In this document: positions 10,611 through 19,766 of the stretch, in pieces
Layout of the letters: every line of letters begins with the position of its first letter
Position numbering within the stretch: position 1 is the first letter of the stretch
DNA from: Hondaea fermentalgiana
Taxonomy: Eukaryota; Sar; Bigyra; Thraustochytrida; Thraustochytriidae
DNA length: 64,000 nt
Direction of reading: 5' to 3'
Assembly: GCA_014084085.1 (NCBI GenBank)
Contig: NPFB01000028.1
Location: forward strand, 290,559 to 354,558
Notes under the pieces: model-generated
What the model was told of the DNA's origin: nothing
What the model saw: only the letters and a program-made list of their open reading frames with translations
Databases searched by the model: none
Position numbers and translations under genes: made by a program

Positions 10611-11927
10611 ATGAAATTCGGCAGGAGGTTGCTCGAGGAACTCATGGAACCCAACTGGGAGGTCTACTACGTCCAGTATCACACGCTCAAGAAGATCATT
10701 TTTGCCATTGTGCAGGCCCAAAAGCACCATCGTGGGCAGGAGGCAAATGTACTTCATGAGCAGTTTTACGCCAGACTCGAGGCCAATCTCGCTGCAGCCG
10801 AAGCCTTTGCTGAAGGCTTGCTTGCCGAGGTGCGCTCGTCAAGAGAAAAGGTCATCAAGGATGTACAGGCTGTGCGCCATCCGGGAAGCCTTTCGCTCTC
10901 CCCTAAAGACGATCAAGCCCTCGTGACGTTCGTTCACTGGGCCGAAAAGGTTGCAAGTCTCTTAAAGTTTTGCGTCACAAACAGAACAGCCATGCGAAAG
11001 ATCACCAAGAAGCTCGACAAGAACTTTTCGTGTGCGAAAACAGAGACAACAACAAAAGCACCAGTGCCATGGACACCTTCGCGCCAACCTTTTGAGAAGA
11101 TCCAACAGGAACTCACTAATCTCATGCGCGTCACCAAAGATGTCGAATACGGAATCATGACAGTCAGTACGCAAATTTCGGCCCGCTTGCGATCCATTCG
11201 CGCCCTTCGGTTTGCCGAGACCGAGCGACTCAAACTTCGTCGTGTCGAACATTTCGAAAGCGAACTTGTTCGCCCTTTCATGCTCGATCGCTGCGCCATG
11301 CGCGAAGTGTACTTCGAGTGGAGGCCGTTGAGGATTTCGTCGTGGCTGGCCATGCTTATTCTTGCTGGCGTCGCCTTGCACAATAACATGCTCGAAATAC
11401 CTCCGCAGCTCATCTTTTCCGCGCTCCGAGGTATTACATTTCTCATATGGATTGCTCTCGTGGTTCTCTATGTGGTTCAAGCTGTAGTAGTTCAAGCCAA
11501 ACTCGGTCGCATCGCCGCAGGATGGCGCCGCCTTTCCATGTTTGCAGCAATTTATCTTTTTGCGGCAGCACTTTTACGGATCTCTTCACCACGACAGGAA
11601 CCGGGACCAGAATCTACTTTTATTGCCCATGACGATGACGACAATGTGTCTGCACTTATTGCTCTTTGCATTTTGTGCGGTGTTGAAGCTGCACTCTACA
11701 TTCGCTTGCCATTGGGCATAACGTGGGCCATCGTCCCTCGCGCGCTTGCATTCGCGCTCATCGTGATTGCATTGCTGGGACCTTGCCTGGACGCTGCGCT
11801 GCAAGACTACGTGCATAAAATTGTCCAGCTCGCTGTCGCCATGCTCTCGATTGGCTTTCTCGGGACAGTAAAAAGCATTCGCATCGATGTTCAGTTGCGC
11901 AAGGACGTGGGCGTCTTGCATTTGTAG
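10611..11927 (+). CDS. SPX-domain integral membrane protein
   Basis: A 438-aa protein. Residues 1 to about 190 form an SPX domain, the sensor of inositol pyrophosphates and phosphate status. It opens with the family hallmark MKFGRRL, has the YxxLKK helix near residues 20-30, and carries the lysine-rich binding surface (RKITKKLDKNF, about 127-138). The remainder has about six membrane segments (roughly 243-258, 270-292, 305-322, 343-364, 369-390, 404-423). It does not look like the EXS domain of XPR1/SYG1 or the VTC polymerase core, so the membrane half is unassigned. The frame is open from an ATG at 10530, but SPX proteins begin at MKFG, so I start at 10611. A role in phosphate or polyphosphate handling at a vacuolar or other membrane is inferred from SPX alone. 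Confidence 0.85.
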   Translation: MKFGRRLLEELMEPNWEVYYVQYHTLKKIIFAIVQAQKHHRGQEANVLHEQFYARLEANLAAAEAFAEGLLAEVRSSREKVIKDVQAVRHPGSLSLSPKDDQALVTFVHWAEKVASLLKFCVTNRTAMRKITKKLDKNFSCAKTETTTKAPVPWTPSRQPFEKIQQELTNLMRVTKDVEYGIMTVSTQISARLRSIRALRFAETERLKLRRVEHFESELVRPFMLDRCAMREVYFEWRPLRISSWLAMLILAGVALHNNMLEIPPQLIFSALRGITFLIWIALVVLYVVQAVVVQAKLGRIAAGWRRLSMFAAIYLFAAALLRISSPRQEPGPESTFIAHDDDDNVSALIALCILCGVEAALYIRLPLGITWAIVPRALAFALIVIALLGPCLDAALQDYVHKIVQLAVAMLSIGFLGTVKSIRIDVQLRKDVGVLHL

Positions 11928-12045
11928 AAATACACAACTTCTGTTGGCGAAAAGAAAAGAAGAAAATAAGAGGGAAAGCAAAAGTCTAGCTATTGGGAAA
12001 ATTATGTTAGGGACTCACAGTCTATCAGAGATGGACGGTCTTGAT

Positions 12046-12957
12046 CTAGGGACGGATCACCACGAGGACGATGACAACAATAATGATGATGACAATGATC
12101 GCCAGGATAAAGTACTTTTTGCGGATGGATTTACGCGCCTTTAGAGCCTTTTTCAGCTCCTGCTTACCCTTGTCCACGTGCTCTACCGTTTGATTTACAG
12201 AAATCTCGATTTGGTCTAGCATCTCACCCTGAGTCTCCACCAAAAGCGCCAAATCCTGAAACATTTGATGCAAGGCGCGCACGCTCTCCTCGAGTCGAAG
12301 GACATCCTGATACTTGGCCTGGACGTCCATGAAGGTCTGTGCTACTGCGTCGTTGCCTTGGTTCAAGATGGCGGCGCGATACACGGCATTAGGATCGCCC
12401 GACTTCATGACTGCATCAATTTCTTCATAGGTTGCATCTGGCTTCACGTAGCGGATTTGCCGGGCCGACTTCTCCTTCATCTTGTTCTTGTACGTCTGCT
12501 GCGCCTGCTGAAATGCGCGAACAGCGTTGACAAAGTTCTGCGTCGTCGAATTATACATGTTTTTGCGGATGCGTAGCTCGGATGCAGGCGCGGTCGACTT
12601 CTTCTCCAGTGAGTCTGTCTCCGCCTTCATTGCCGTCAGCATTTGTTTAGCCTCCGCGCACCTCTTGTTCACATCCGTCAACACGCGGTCGAGGTCTTCG
12701 CTCGTCTGCTGCTGGTCCGCGGTCAGCACGGCATTGACCGCCTCGTCTTGGAGCCTATTTACCTCGCTCGTGCGCGACTTGACATAGGTAATCGTATTCT
12801 TCAGCTGCTCTACCTGGGCGAAAAACTCGCGCATCGACTTGGACGCCACCGGGCTCATTTCCACGTCGCCCGCAAGCACGACGTCTGTCTCCGCCGCGCC
12901 ATTGTCCTCGCCGGCCTCCTCGCGCGAGGGCAGGATATCTGACAGCCTGCTGTGCAT
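12046..12957 (-). CDS. syntaxin, plasma-membrane-type Qa-SNARE
   Basis: A 303-aa t-SNARE for membrane fusion, probably exocytosis. It has an N-terminal helical (Habc) region at about 40-160, a SNARE motif at about 212-272 with the zero-layer glutamine in LVETQGEM (Q243), a basic juxtamembrane stretch (KARKSIRKKY) and a C-terminal anchor of Ile/Val residues (about 283-301) ending IRP. This is the layout of the syntaxin-1/Sso1 group. The start at 12957 (MHSRLSDIL) is chosen because upstream in-frame sequence is Arg/Ala/Pro-rich GC-rich leader. The gene converges on the SPX gene (118 bases between stops) and is divergent from the STK16-like kinase. Confidence 0.93.
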   Translation of the reverse strand: MHSRLSDILPSREEAGEDNGAAETDVVLAGDVEMSPVASKSMREFFAQVEQLKNTITYVKSRTSEVNRLQDEAVNAVLTADQQQTSEDLDRVLTDVNKRCAEAKQMLTAMKAETDSLEKKSTAPASELRIRKNMYNSTTQNFVNAVRAFQQAQQTYKNKMKEKSARQIRYVKPDATYEEIDAVMKSGDPNAVYRAAILNQGNDAVAQTFMDVQAKYQDVLRLEESVRALHQMFQDLALLVETQGEMLDQIEISVNQTVEHVDKGKQELKKALKARKSIRKKYFILAIIVIIIIVVIVLVVIRP

Positions 12958-13575
12958 AGCGCCGTGGAAAAACCTGCCTCGCGCTTCGCACGCGAGACCC
13001 TCGCCTCCCGCGGCCTCGACGATAAGGTTCTGCGCCACGCGACGCCGATCTCCTCGCTGGCTGGCCGGCACGAGCCGCAGCACGTTCTGCTGCTGCAGGC
13101 GCTTGCAGCGAGACGAGCGGAGTCGCGTCGAGTCGCGTCGAGTCGCGTCGAGTCGAGTCGAGTCGACCCTCCTCGCCCGGATGGGTCCTCGACCGGGCCC
13201 TCGGCCTCCGCGCTCGAGCTCGGGGCAACCGCGGGGGGCAGGCCGGGCCGGGCAGCGGCGCAGCGGGCCTCGGCGCTGGCGCTGGCGGCGGCGTCTCGCG
13301 GCTCTGTTCTCTATCTGAGTCTGCTCTGCGCTGCGCTGCGCTGTTCTGCTCCACGCGGCGGCGGCCGAACTCGAGCCACGCAAGTGGGTTATAGCTGGCC
13401 GTTACAGTGCGCGCCGGCGGAACTGTGCACTTGCGGCGGGGCTAAGCTGCACTTGCGGCCGCTCGCGCGACGATGGACGATCGATGGATCGATGATGGAT
13501 CGATGGAGCAACAATCGTCGATCGCGATCGCCGACGAGGAGGACGACGGCAGCAGGAGGTCGCGAGACGGGCGCC
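12958..13575. promoter_or_regulatory. shared divergent promoter region, syntaxin and kinase
   Basis: The 618 bases between the two start codons must hold both leaders and promoters. They contain a decanucleotide tandem array (GTCGCGTCGA-like units, about 13117-13165) and a GATCGATG-rich stretch near 13480-13510. No TATA-like element stands out. Promoter function is inferred from position. Confidence 0.45.
13117..13165. repeat. 10-bp tandem repeat in divergent promoter
   Basis: Units of GAGTCGCGTC repeat about three times and then collapse to 5-bp GAGTC units. Confidence 0.85.
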
Positions 13576-15210
13576 ATGGCGACGGCGGCGACGGCGACGG
13601 TGCTGTACGCGCGTGCGAGCGAGCTGCGCGCAGCGCAGGAGGCTCGCGCAGACGCGGGCGGCAAGGACGCGCAGAAACTGAGACGCCCGAGACCCAACGC
13701 GGTGACGCTGCGCGTGGAGGCAGAACACCTGCGCGAGGGGCGCGCGGGCGCGCGCTGGCTCACGGCGCAAGCGCTTCTCGACGGCTTCCCGCGAGAAGCT
13801 GCAGGCAGAGGTGCAAGATTCTTTGTGCGCCAGCCCGTGCCCGGACAGGAAGGCCGATACATGTGGCTCCTCACGGACAGCCCGTACGAGCAGCTCCTTC
13901 TCGAAGATGACATGCTCCAGGTCCAAGTGGTAGAAGCAAACGAGTTCCCGTGCCTTGCCGCCCATCCAGACGCCGATGTTTGGTGGGTCGAAGCAGACTC
14001 GCCCGTCAAGACAAGCACGCGCAAACAAAGCGCCGCTGGATCCGGACCTGCCGCCTCCAGCTCTGGGAACAACTTTTCCTCCGCAAGCGTTAACCGATCA
14101 AAGGCTGCCATCAGTGAGGCAGCGACAAACGCGGCCAACAAACTCAGCGACCGTCTGGCCACAATGAACGTCCAAGATACCTTTCAAAAGACCTCGCAAG
14201 GGGTCGCGAGCAATCTTGGTCGATTTGCCAGTTGGGCCAAGAAAGGCATCGCTGCCGCGAGCGATGCTATCCAAAACGCAGAGTCTGTGCAATTTTCTTC
14301 TCGGGTCGTAGATGTGCGCAAGAAAATTGCAGACGGCGGCTTCTCCGAGGTCTTTCTCGCTCAGGATCAGCAGACCGGTCAGGCCTTGGCCCTCAAGCGT
14401 TGTTTGGCGCAAACGCGGGAAGACGTTACGGCCCTCAAGCTTGAAATTTCAGTGCATAAGCGTACAGAGAGCCCCTTTGTCATGCAACTCGTGGACGCCA
14501 TGGATGAAGACTCGCGTCGTGTGCCTGGGGCGCGCGAATTTTTCTTGCTCTTTCCGCTCTACGGTGGAGGTTCGCTTTTTGATCAAATGGAACGTGCGTC
14601 GCAGGAACCTGGAGCGCCCTGGCCTTTTCCAGAGGCTGTCGCAGCACGCATCATGTCTGGCGTTCTTTCCGGCTTGGAGGCTTTGCACGCCGCCGGCTTT
14701 GCGCACCGGGACATTAAACCGCACAACATCCTGCTCGACGCGCGAGGCTCTTCCGAAGTGATCCTTCCTGATGCGGCCTCTGGTGTTCAGCCCGTGCTGA
14801 TGGATCTCGGCTCGTGTGGCCCGCTCCGAACGACCGTCACCACGCGGAACGAGGCGCGTCTCGCGGTCGATGAAGCAACTGTGAAATGCTCTGCGCCCTA
14901 TCGCGCCCCCGAGCTTTTCGAGGTTCCCGAGCTTCCCTATGAGTTTGGCCCTGCCCTCGATGTGTGGTCCATAGGGACCACTCTATATGCTATGACCTAT
15001 GGACGCATGTGGTCTCCTTTTGAGCACCCAACGCAGGGCGTGCAGACACTCGCGATTCTCCAGGCGAATGTGCGGTACCCTTCCGAGACGAAGGCTCTGT
15101 ACTCTGATACTTTTCACAAGGTAGTCAAACAATCGCTGCGCCTCGACGCATCCAAGCGGCCAACCGTGGAAGCCATGCGCAAGCAGCTCGCCAAGCTTGC
15201 TTCGAACTGA
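13576..15210 (+). CDS. STK16/NAK-family serine/threonine kinase
   Basis: A 544-aa protein with a protein kinase domain at about 245-540. It has the glycine loop IADGGFSEVF, the catalytic lysine in ALKRC, HRDIKPHNILL (HRD about 376-378), a DLG in place of DFG (VLMDLGSCG) and APYRAPELF. DLG and APYRAPE are typical of STK16/MPSK1, the Golgi-associated member of the NAK family. Residues 1-240 are a long N-terminal region absent from animal STK16: a possible small folded part (about 35-130) and a Ser/Ala-rich amphipathic stretch (about 150-240). STK16 kinases act in secretory and trafficking pathways, which fits the divergent syntaxin neighbour, but a functional link is inference. The frame is open from 12952; I chose the ATG at 13576 (GCCATGG context). 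Confidence 0.88.
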   Translation: MATAATATVLYARASELRAAQEARADAGGKDAQKLRRPRPNAVTLRVEAEHLREGRAGARWLTAQALLDGFPREAAGRGARFFVRQPVPGQEGRYMWLLTDSPYEQLLLEDDMLQVQVVEANEFPCLAAHPDADVWWVEADSPVKTSTRKQSAAGSGPAASSSGNNFSSASVNRSKAAISEAATNAANKLSDRLATMNVQDTFQKTSQGVASNLGRFASWAKKGIAAASDAIQNAESVQFSSRVVDVRKKIADGGFSEVFLAQDQQTGQALALKRCLAQTREDVTALKLEISVHKRTESPFVMQLVDAMDEDSRRVPGAREFFLLFPLYGGGSLFDQMERASQEPGAPWPFPEAVAARIMSGVLSGLEALHAAGFAHRDIKPHNILLDARGSSEVILPDAASGVQPVLMDLGSCGPLRTTVTTRNEARLAVDEATVKCSAPYRAPELFEVPELPYEFGPALDVWSIGTTLYAMTYGRMWSPFEHPTQGVQTLAILQANVRYPSETKALYSDTFHKVVKQSLRLDASKRPTVEAMRKQLAKLASN

Positions 15211-15729
15211 GAAAAGAGACATCGCTTTGTTTCTCTTCTCTTCACTTCTCTTCTCTTTTCGTGTGGATGTGTCTTATTTGTTTCTTTCTTGTGTCTCTCA
15301 ACCCAACCAGCCTCACTGTCAGACAACGAAATGTAATTTTTTTGCTTTGATCCATTCGTTTCCCCCAAGTCATATGGCGACTATGGTTTCGCCTTGCTTC
15401 CTGATCGTCTCATTAACATCTTCGACTGCATCTCCATAATAGCAAGGTCTCACGAAGCCAAAAATTCCTCCTGCTCTTTGTCCATCTTCTTCTTCATCTT
15501 CATCTTTTCATTTTCATCCCCACCGGCAGCCCCAAGCTGGTTATCGTCAACGAGCAGCAAAACCAATCTTCAATCTCCACCGGCAAAGCGCGGTGTCGCA
15601 GCCGGAAAAAGGTCAGAGAAACCGCACGTCTGCCTGCTGCGCCGCGAGGTAGGAGCACGCGCGTCCTGGCCCGAGTCGCTCGCTCGTACGCGCGATCCAT
15701 TCTTCACGTCCGCTTCATCGGGCAGACAC

Positions 15730-17046
15730 ATGTCCGGGTACGCGTGGGAGACCAACCTCGCGCGAAGCTGGGAGGCCTTGCAAGAAGATGAGCACGGCGT
15801 GCTGCGTACCGTCGCTGGTGCCGCCGGCAACGGGGGTCGCGGCGATGGTGATGCGAATGGGCCCGGATTCGGGGGTAGAGGTGGCTCCAGGAGATTGTCT
15901 GGCCCCGACGGCACTCTGTGCCGCAACATGATCCGCTACCTGGTGCTCGTCGTGGACATGTCGCAATCCATGGCGGAGAGCGACCTGCGTCCCTCGCGAC
16001 GCGTCGTCACTTCAGAGCTCTTGAACGACTTTATCCTCTCGTACTTTGACGAAAATCCTCTCAGCAACCTGTGTATTGTCATGTCGCGCGATGGCGTCGC
16101 GCAAAAGCTCACCGACATGTCTGCCAGCGCCACGCGCCATCAGGCAGCCCTCGGCATGCTTTCCGAGGGAGGAGAGTTCTCCCTACAAAATGGACTCGAA
16201 CTCGCGCATGCCGCGCTTCAGAGCGTTCCGCAGCACGGCAGCCGCGAAATTCTCGTGCTCATGTCCTCACTCAGCACCTGCGATCAAGGTGATGTCTTCG
16301 AAACGATCGAAAAGCTTCAGCGATCCAAGGTTCATAGTTCTGTCATTGGTCTCTCTGCCGAAATTTATGTGGCCAAATACCTAGCGGAAAAGACCTTGGG
16401 CCGACACGCCGTCATTACCAGCAAGGAGCACTTTCGTCAGCTTTTGCAAAGTCATGTGCCACCTGCGCCCGCGCTTGCTGAAGACCAACAAGGTCTGCGA
16501 TGTACGTTTGTGCGAATGGGCTTCCCCTCACAGTGCACAGCAGCAGGCTCGAGCGACGCGCAAGATGGTCGTACGTTGGTGTCCGGCCATGCGGTCACCG
16601 CTGGCAAGGCCATGGCTGCCGACATCAACGATGTTACGACAAAGGGCTACGCTTGTCCGAGATGCTCTACAGTAGTCACAGAGCTTCCTACAGACTGCCC
16701 AATATGCGATCTCGAGCTCATTGCCTCGGCGCACCTTTCGCGATCCTACCATCATCTCTTCCCTGTGCCGCGTTTCCGCGAGGTGAAAATGGCTCAAGTA
16801 TTAAATCAGCAGACGTCCGCACCAGCCTGTAGCGCCTGCGCCATCTCGTTCACGAAGGGACCTACGGTGTCTGCTTTTTACCAATGTCCGCGCTGCCAGG
16901 CCTTCATTTGCGACGTTTGCGAGCAATTCATTCACGAGACCTTGCACAACTGTCCATCTTGCCTCCAAACACAGCCTGCCGAACAACAACAACAACAACA
17001 ACAACAAGAGCCCCAGCAGACAGACTCTGCGATGGAACCCGCATGA
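15730..17046 (+). CDS. GTF2H2: TFIIH core subunit p44 (Ssl1/GTF2H2)
   Basis: A 438-aa subunit of the TFIIH transcription and nucleotide-excision-repair complex; p44 binds and activates the XPD helicase. A vWA domain (about 69-245) starts with YLVLVVDMSQSM and contains the conserved LVLMSSLSTCD and VIGLSAE strands. A zinc motif (YACPRC...CPIC, about 307-325) and the C-terminal C4-type zinc module (CSAC...CPRC...CDVC...CPSC, about 368-411) follow in the expected order. The end carries a polyglutamine run (CAA units at 16984-17005). The frame extends upstream to 15394, but that part is low-complexity and MSGYAWE at 15730 is the likely start. A Gly-rich insert (about 30-55) precedes the vWA domain. 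Confidence 0.93.
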   Translation: MSGYAWETNLARSWEALQEDEHGVLRTVAGAAGNGGRGDGDANGPGFGGRGGSRRLSGPDGTLCRNMIRYLVLVVDMSQSMAESDLRPSRRVVTSELLNDFILSYFDENPLSNLCIVMSRDGVAQKLTDMSASATRHQAALGMLSEGGEFSLQNGLELAHAALQSVPQHGSREILVLMSSLSTCDQGDVFETIEKLQRSKVHSSVIGLSAEIYVAKYLAEKTLGRHAVITSKEHFRQLLQSHVPPAPALAEDQQGLRCTFVRMGFPSQCTAAGSSDAQDGRTLVSGHAVTAGKAMAADINDVTTKGYACPRCSTVVTELPTDCPICDLELIASAHLSRSYHHLFPVPRFREVKMAQVLNQQTSAPACSACAISFTKGPTVSAFYQCPRCQAFICDVCEQFIHETLHNCPSCLQTQPAEQQQQQQQQEPQQTDSAMEPA

Positions 17047-17308
17047 TATCTTTACGATCACTATAAACAACCAACATTTACCCTATGTCCTTCCTTGCTC
17101 GTGCAACGAACACAATCTTGAAGTCAGATGAGCGCTTCGATGAGGCTGAAAAGGACGCCGAAAATGACACCTATGTATCGTGATAAAATCGTATCGGTAT
17201 CTCAAGGGCGTACGTTGCACGTTAGGCTTCTTTGTTGTCTTCATCTTTGACAGATGCGAGCAATCTATCTTGCCTTTCAACGCGGTGTGCCAGAGATTCA
17301 AATTGTCT

Positions 17309-17337
17309 ATCATCATCATCATCATCATCATCATCAT
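17309..17337. repeat. CAT trinucleotide microsatellite
   Basis: A run of CAT units just downstream of the stop of the methyltransferase-Rit1 gene, between convergent genes. Confidence 0.9.
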
Positions 17338-17342
17338 TGTCA

Positions 17343-19766
17343 TTATAAAGCAGTTCCTTGCATTCTCCGTTGGTCATGCAGAAATACAATCACATTCTTG
17401 AGCAGCTTGCGCGCCGGGGGCTGAGGAAGACGTTTCCCCGCAGCCTCCATGACGCGAAAGAGCGAAGCATTCACCTCAGCCTTGATGTCTTCGGTGCCCG
17501 ACACAACGCCCATGCACGACAGTGCTGTCGCCAACGTCGCTCGCTCAGTTGTCATAGGAGCTGCGCGAACAATACATGTCAAATTGTTTGAGCGTGCGCT
17601 CAAGAGCAGTGAACATGCGGGCAAGAGACAGCGGGTTTGCCAGAATGGGCGCTGGGCAAAGTCTTTTGCGCTTGCGCGAAGGACGAGTGTCTGCGACGCA
17701 GGTAGAGCGGATTCCCATTTTCCATCGAGCTCGCTCTGCTCCGAACCTCGCAGGTCGATCAGCACGTGCCTCTTCGCGTCAAGCTCACTGACAAAATTGT
17801 CATCGACGGCAAGCACTACAGGCACGAGCATCGTCTGCGCACCTTCCACGGGCACGGACGATGCGAATTCAGTTGCATCAAGATTTCCGCGCTCGACGCC
17901 ATCAGACGCAAGCACCCCAGAAGCGATGTGTTCCAAGACTTGCTCGCATTCCTCATTACTCTGACACTCCACGAGCGTCTGCCGATGAGACCAAAACAGC
18001 TCTGGGGACAGTAAACCAGCCCACATTTCGTGGTCGTCACCAGCGCCGGGGATATAACGCCAAGACCGTCGAAAAATTCGCTCCGTTTCGGCGTCAATGG
18101 CTACGGAGGCACTCAAGCAAATTATTGGTGTGCACGGCGCCTCGGGATCGACAAGCGGCACAGTGAGCTCTGTGCATCGAGCATCCTCATTCCAGTCTTG
18201 CTTGGTGTCGCAACACACCCACACAGGTCGCAGAGGCGGTCTCTCGGCGAGCAGAGCATGGATTACCTCGCGCGCCGGCGCTGGAACAAGCGCCATCCAT
18301 TCTTCATAGCGGGTTTCAAGTGCGCTACGCTCAGAGTCAGAGACCCATGGCGGCAAGTCCAAGACGGCGCTGTCATGTCCCGCAACTCTGTTGAGCACAA
18401 AGCACCAAATGGGCACTGTCCGGGTGAACGCGTCGGGAAAGCGTTTTCCTCTTCGCGTGGCGTCAACGAGAATTGCTCCTCCGCGGTATTCGCTCGGAAG
18501 AAACCCAAGAGCAGAAGCACCTTCTGACTTTGCATTGCAGGCCGCGCGTAGCACGTTCGTATTGAGTCGTCTCGCTGCAAACGTAGGATCTGCAACGTGG
18601 CCGTCAGTGCTTTTAAAGTAGCAGCCATCTGCCCGCGTATACCATGCCCCATTGCGCAGGTTCGCAAACACGGGCAACGCAGCGCCAAAGGTCTGTGAGC
18701 AGGTACGCTCCACAAAGTTTGCGTCGGCGTGGATCGATTGAATGCGGGCGTACAAACCGTACTCGTCCCGTTTGAGATCACGAAGCGCATGGCTGAGCGA
18801 GTGATCGGTCTGAACATACCCCATGGCACTCGCAGCGCGCACAAAGCGCTCCACGATCACACCGCCGTTTGCAATTTCGTCACGAAGCACCTCACGCTCA
18901 AGATCAAGTCGCCGACAGTGTCCGCAGATCAGATCCGATGTCTCCTGTACTCGAAAACTCGAGCACAGCACAAATTGGCCAAAGACCCCGCGTCCCTCGG
19001 CGTGGCGAAAGAGTTGATCTACGGTCTCGAAAACCAAGGCAACGACCTCAGTCGAGTACAAGAGGTCCGCACCGACGATGAGGTCAAAGGGGCGGCGCGA
19101 GTATTTGCGACGAAAGGCGTCCAGACTTGGGTCGTCGGCGCCCCAACTCAGCTCTGCTGTCTCGACAGGCAGCATCGGCCCAGCTGTGGCGTTCTTTGCC
19201 GCATTTCGCTGAATCATGTCGAGCAGAAATGGGTCGCGGTCGGTGAGAACCACGTAGCCGCGGCGTCGATGCAGCCGTGCTTGGAGCCGCGCCAGAAAGA
19301 TACCTACGAGTCCCGCGCCGGCACCAAGCTCCATGACCCGTGTGATGCGGTCCTCTCGTGCATGCGATGCGAAGGCGAACTCGTCGCTTCCGAGGTATTC
19401 GCAAAGCGCTCGCGCCGCAGGCCAGAGGAATTTTCCAGACTGCCAGCTCGAACCTTGGTCCATCTCCGCGCAGAGGACACGGATGTCAAGTTCCTGGGCA
19501 TCGAGGACGACGTCGTCATTCTCGGCTTCGGTTGCTGACGTATTTCCCTTTGCGTCGCAGATCTCCACCTCGTCAAGATTTTCTTCTTGGTCGTCGTCAT
19601 CGTCTGCGCTACCTTGTTGCGCATCTGGTCGCTGCCTGTGCCGCCTTCCCAGAGGCCTCACGCAAAAGCTCTGGCGCAGCTCGACCTCAGGCAGGCTCAT
19701 CTCGAAGAGCTGCCGGAGTCCCACGGGGCCTTGGTCATCCTCGCTGTCCTCCTCCTCGAGCGCCAT
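17343..19766 (-). CDS. RIT1: methyltransferase-Rit1 fusion protein
   Basis: An uninterrupted 807-aa protein with two enzymatic halves. Residues about 100-340 are a class I SAM methyltransferase of the FAM86/METTL21 group, with motif I VMELGAGAGLVG (144-155) and LIVGADLLY (229-237). From about 344 to the end it matches Rit1, the initiator-tRNA A64 2'-O-ribosylphosphate transferase, in order: NGAWYTR, CYFKSTDGH (382-390), RRLN, DATRRGKRFPDA (435-446) and VPIWCFVLNR. Rit1 modifies cytosolic initiator tRNA so that it is excluded from elongation. The methyltransferase substrate is unknown; relatives methylate lysines of translation factors and chaperones. Start at 19766 (MALEEEDSED); a further in-frame ATG at 19835 would add a short Ile/Val stretch. 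No stop or frameshift separates the halves. Confidence 0.88.
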   Translation of the reverse strand: MALEEEDSEDDQGPVGLRQLFEMSLPEVELRQSFCVRPLGRRHRQRPDAQQGSADDDDDQEENLDEVEICDAKGNTSATEAENDDVVLDAQELDIRVLCAEMDQGSSWQSGKFLWPAARALCEYLGSDEFAFASHAREDRITRVMELGAGAGLVGIFLARLQARLHRRRGYVVLTDRDPFLLDMIQRNAAKNATAGPMLPVETAELSWGADDPSLDAFRRKYSRRPFDLIVGADLLYSTEVVALVFETVDQLFRHAEGRGVFGQFVLCSSFRVQETSDLICGHCRRLDLEREVLRDEIANGGVIVERFVRAASAMGYVQTDHSLSHALRDLKRDEYGLYARIQSIHADANFVERTCSQTFGAALPVFANLRNGAWYTRADGCYFKSTDGHVADPTFAARRLNTNVLRAACNAKSEGASALGFLPSEYRGGAILVDATRRGKRFPDAFTRTVPIWCFVLNRVAGHDSAVLDLPPWVSDSERSALETRYEEWMALVPAPAREVIHALLAERPPLRPVWVCCDTKQDWNEDARCTELTVPLVDPEAPCTPIICLSASVAIDAETERIFRRSWRYIPGAGDDHEMWAGLLSPELFWSHRQTLVECQSNEECEQVLEHIASGVLASDGVERGNLDATEFASSVPVEGAQTMLVPVVLAVDDNFVSELDAKRHVLIDLRGSEQSELDGKWESALPASQTLVLRASAKDFAQRPFWQTRCLLPACSLLLSARSNNLTCIVRAAPMTTERATLATALSCMGVVSGTEDIKAEVNASLFRVMEAAGKRLPQPPARKLLKNVIVFLHDQRRMQGTAL

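Noticed and set aside
12952..13575. Upstream in-frame extension of the STK16-like kinase
   Set aside because: It crosses tandem repeats and the shared promoter and even reaches into the syntaxin coding region on the other strand. The ATG at 13576 has a better context.
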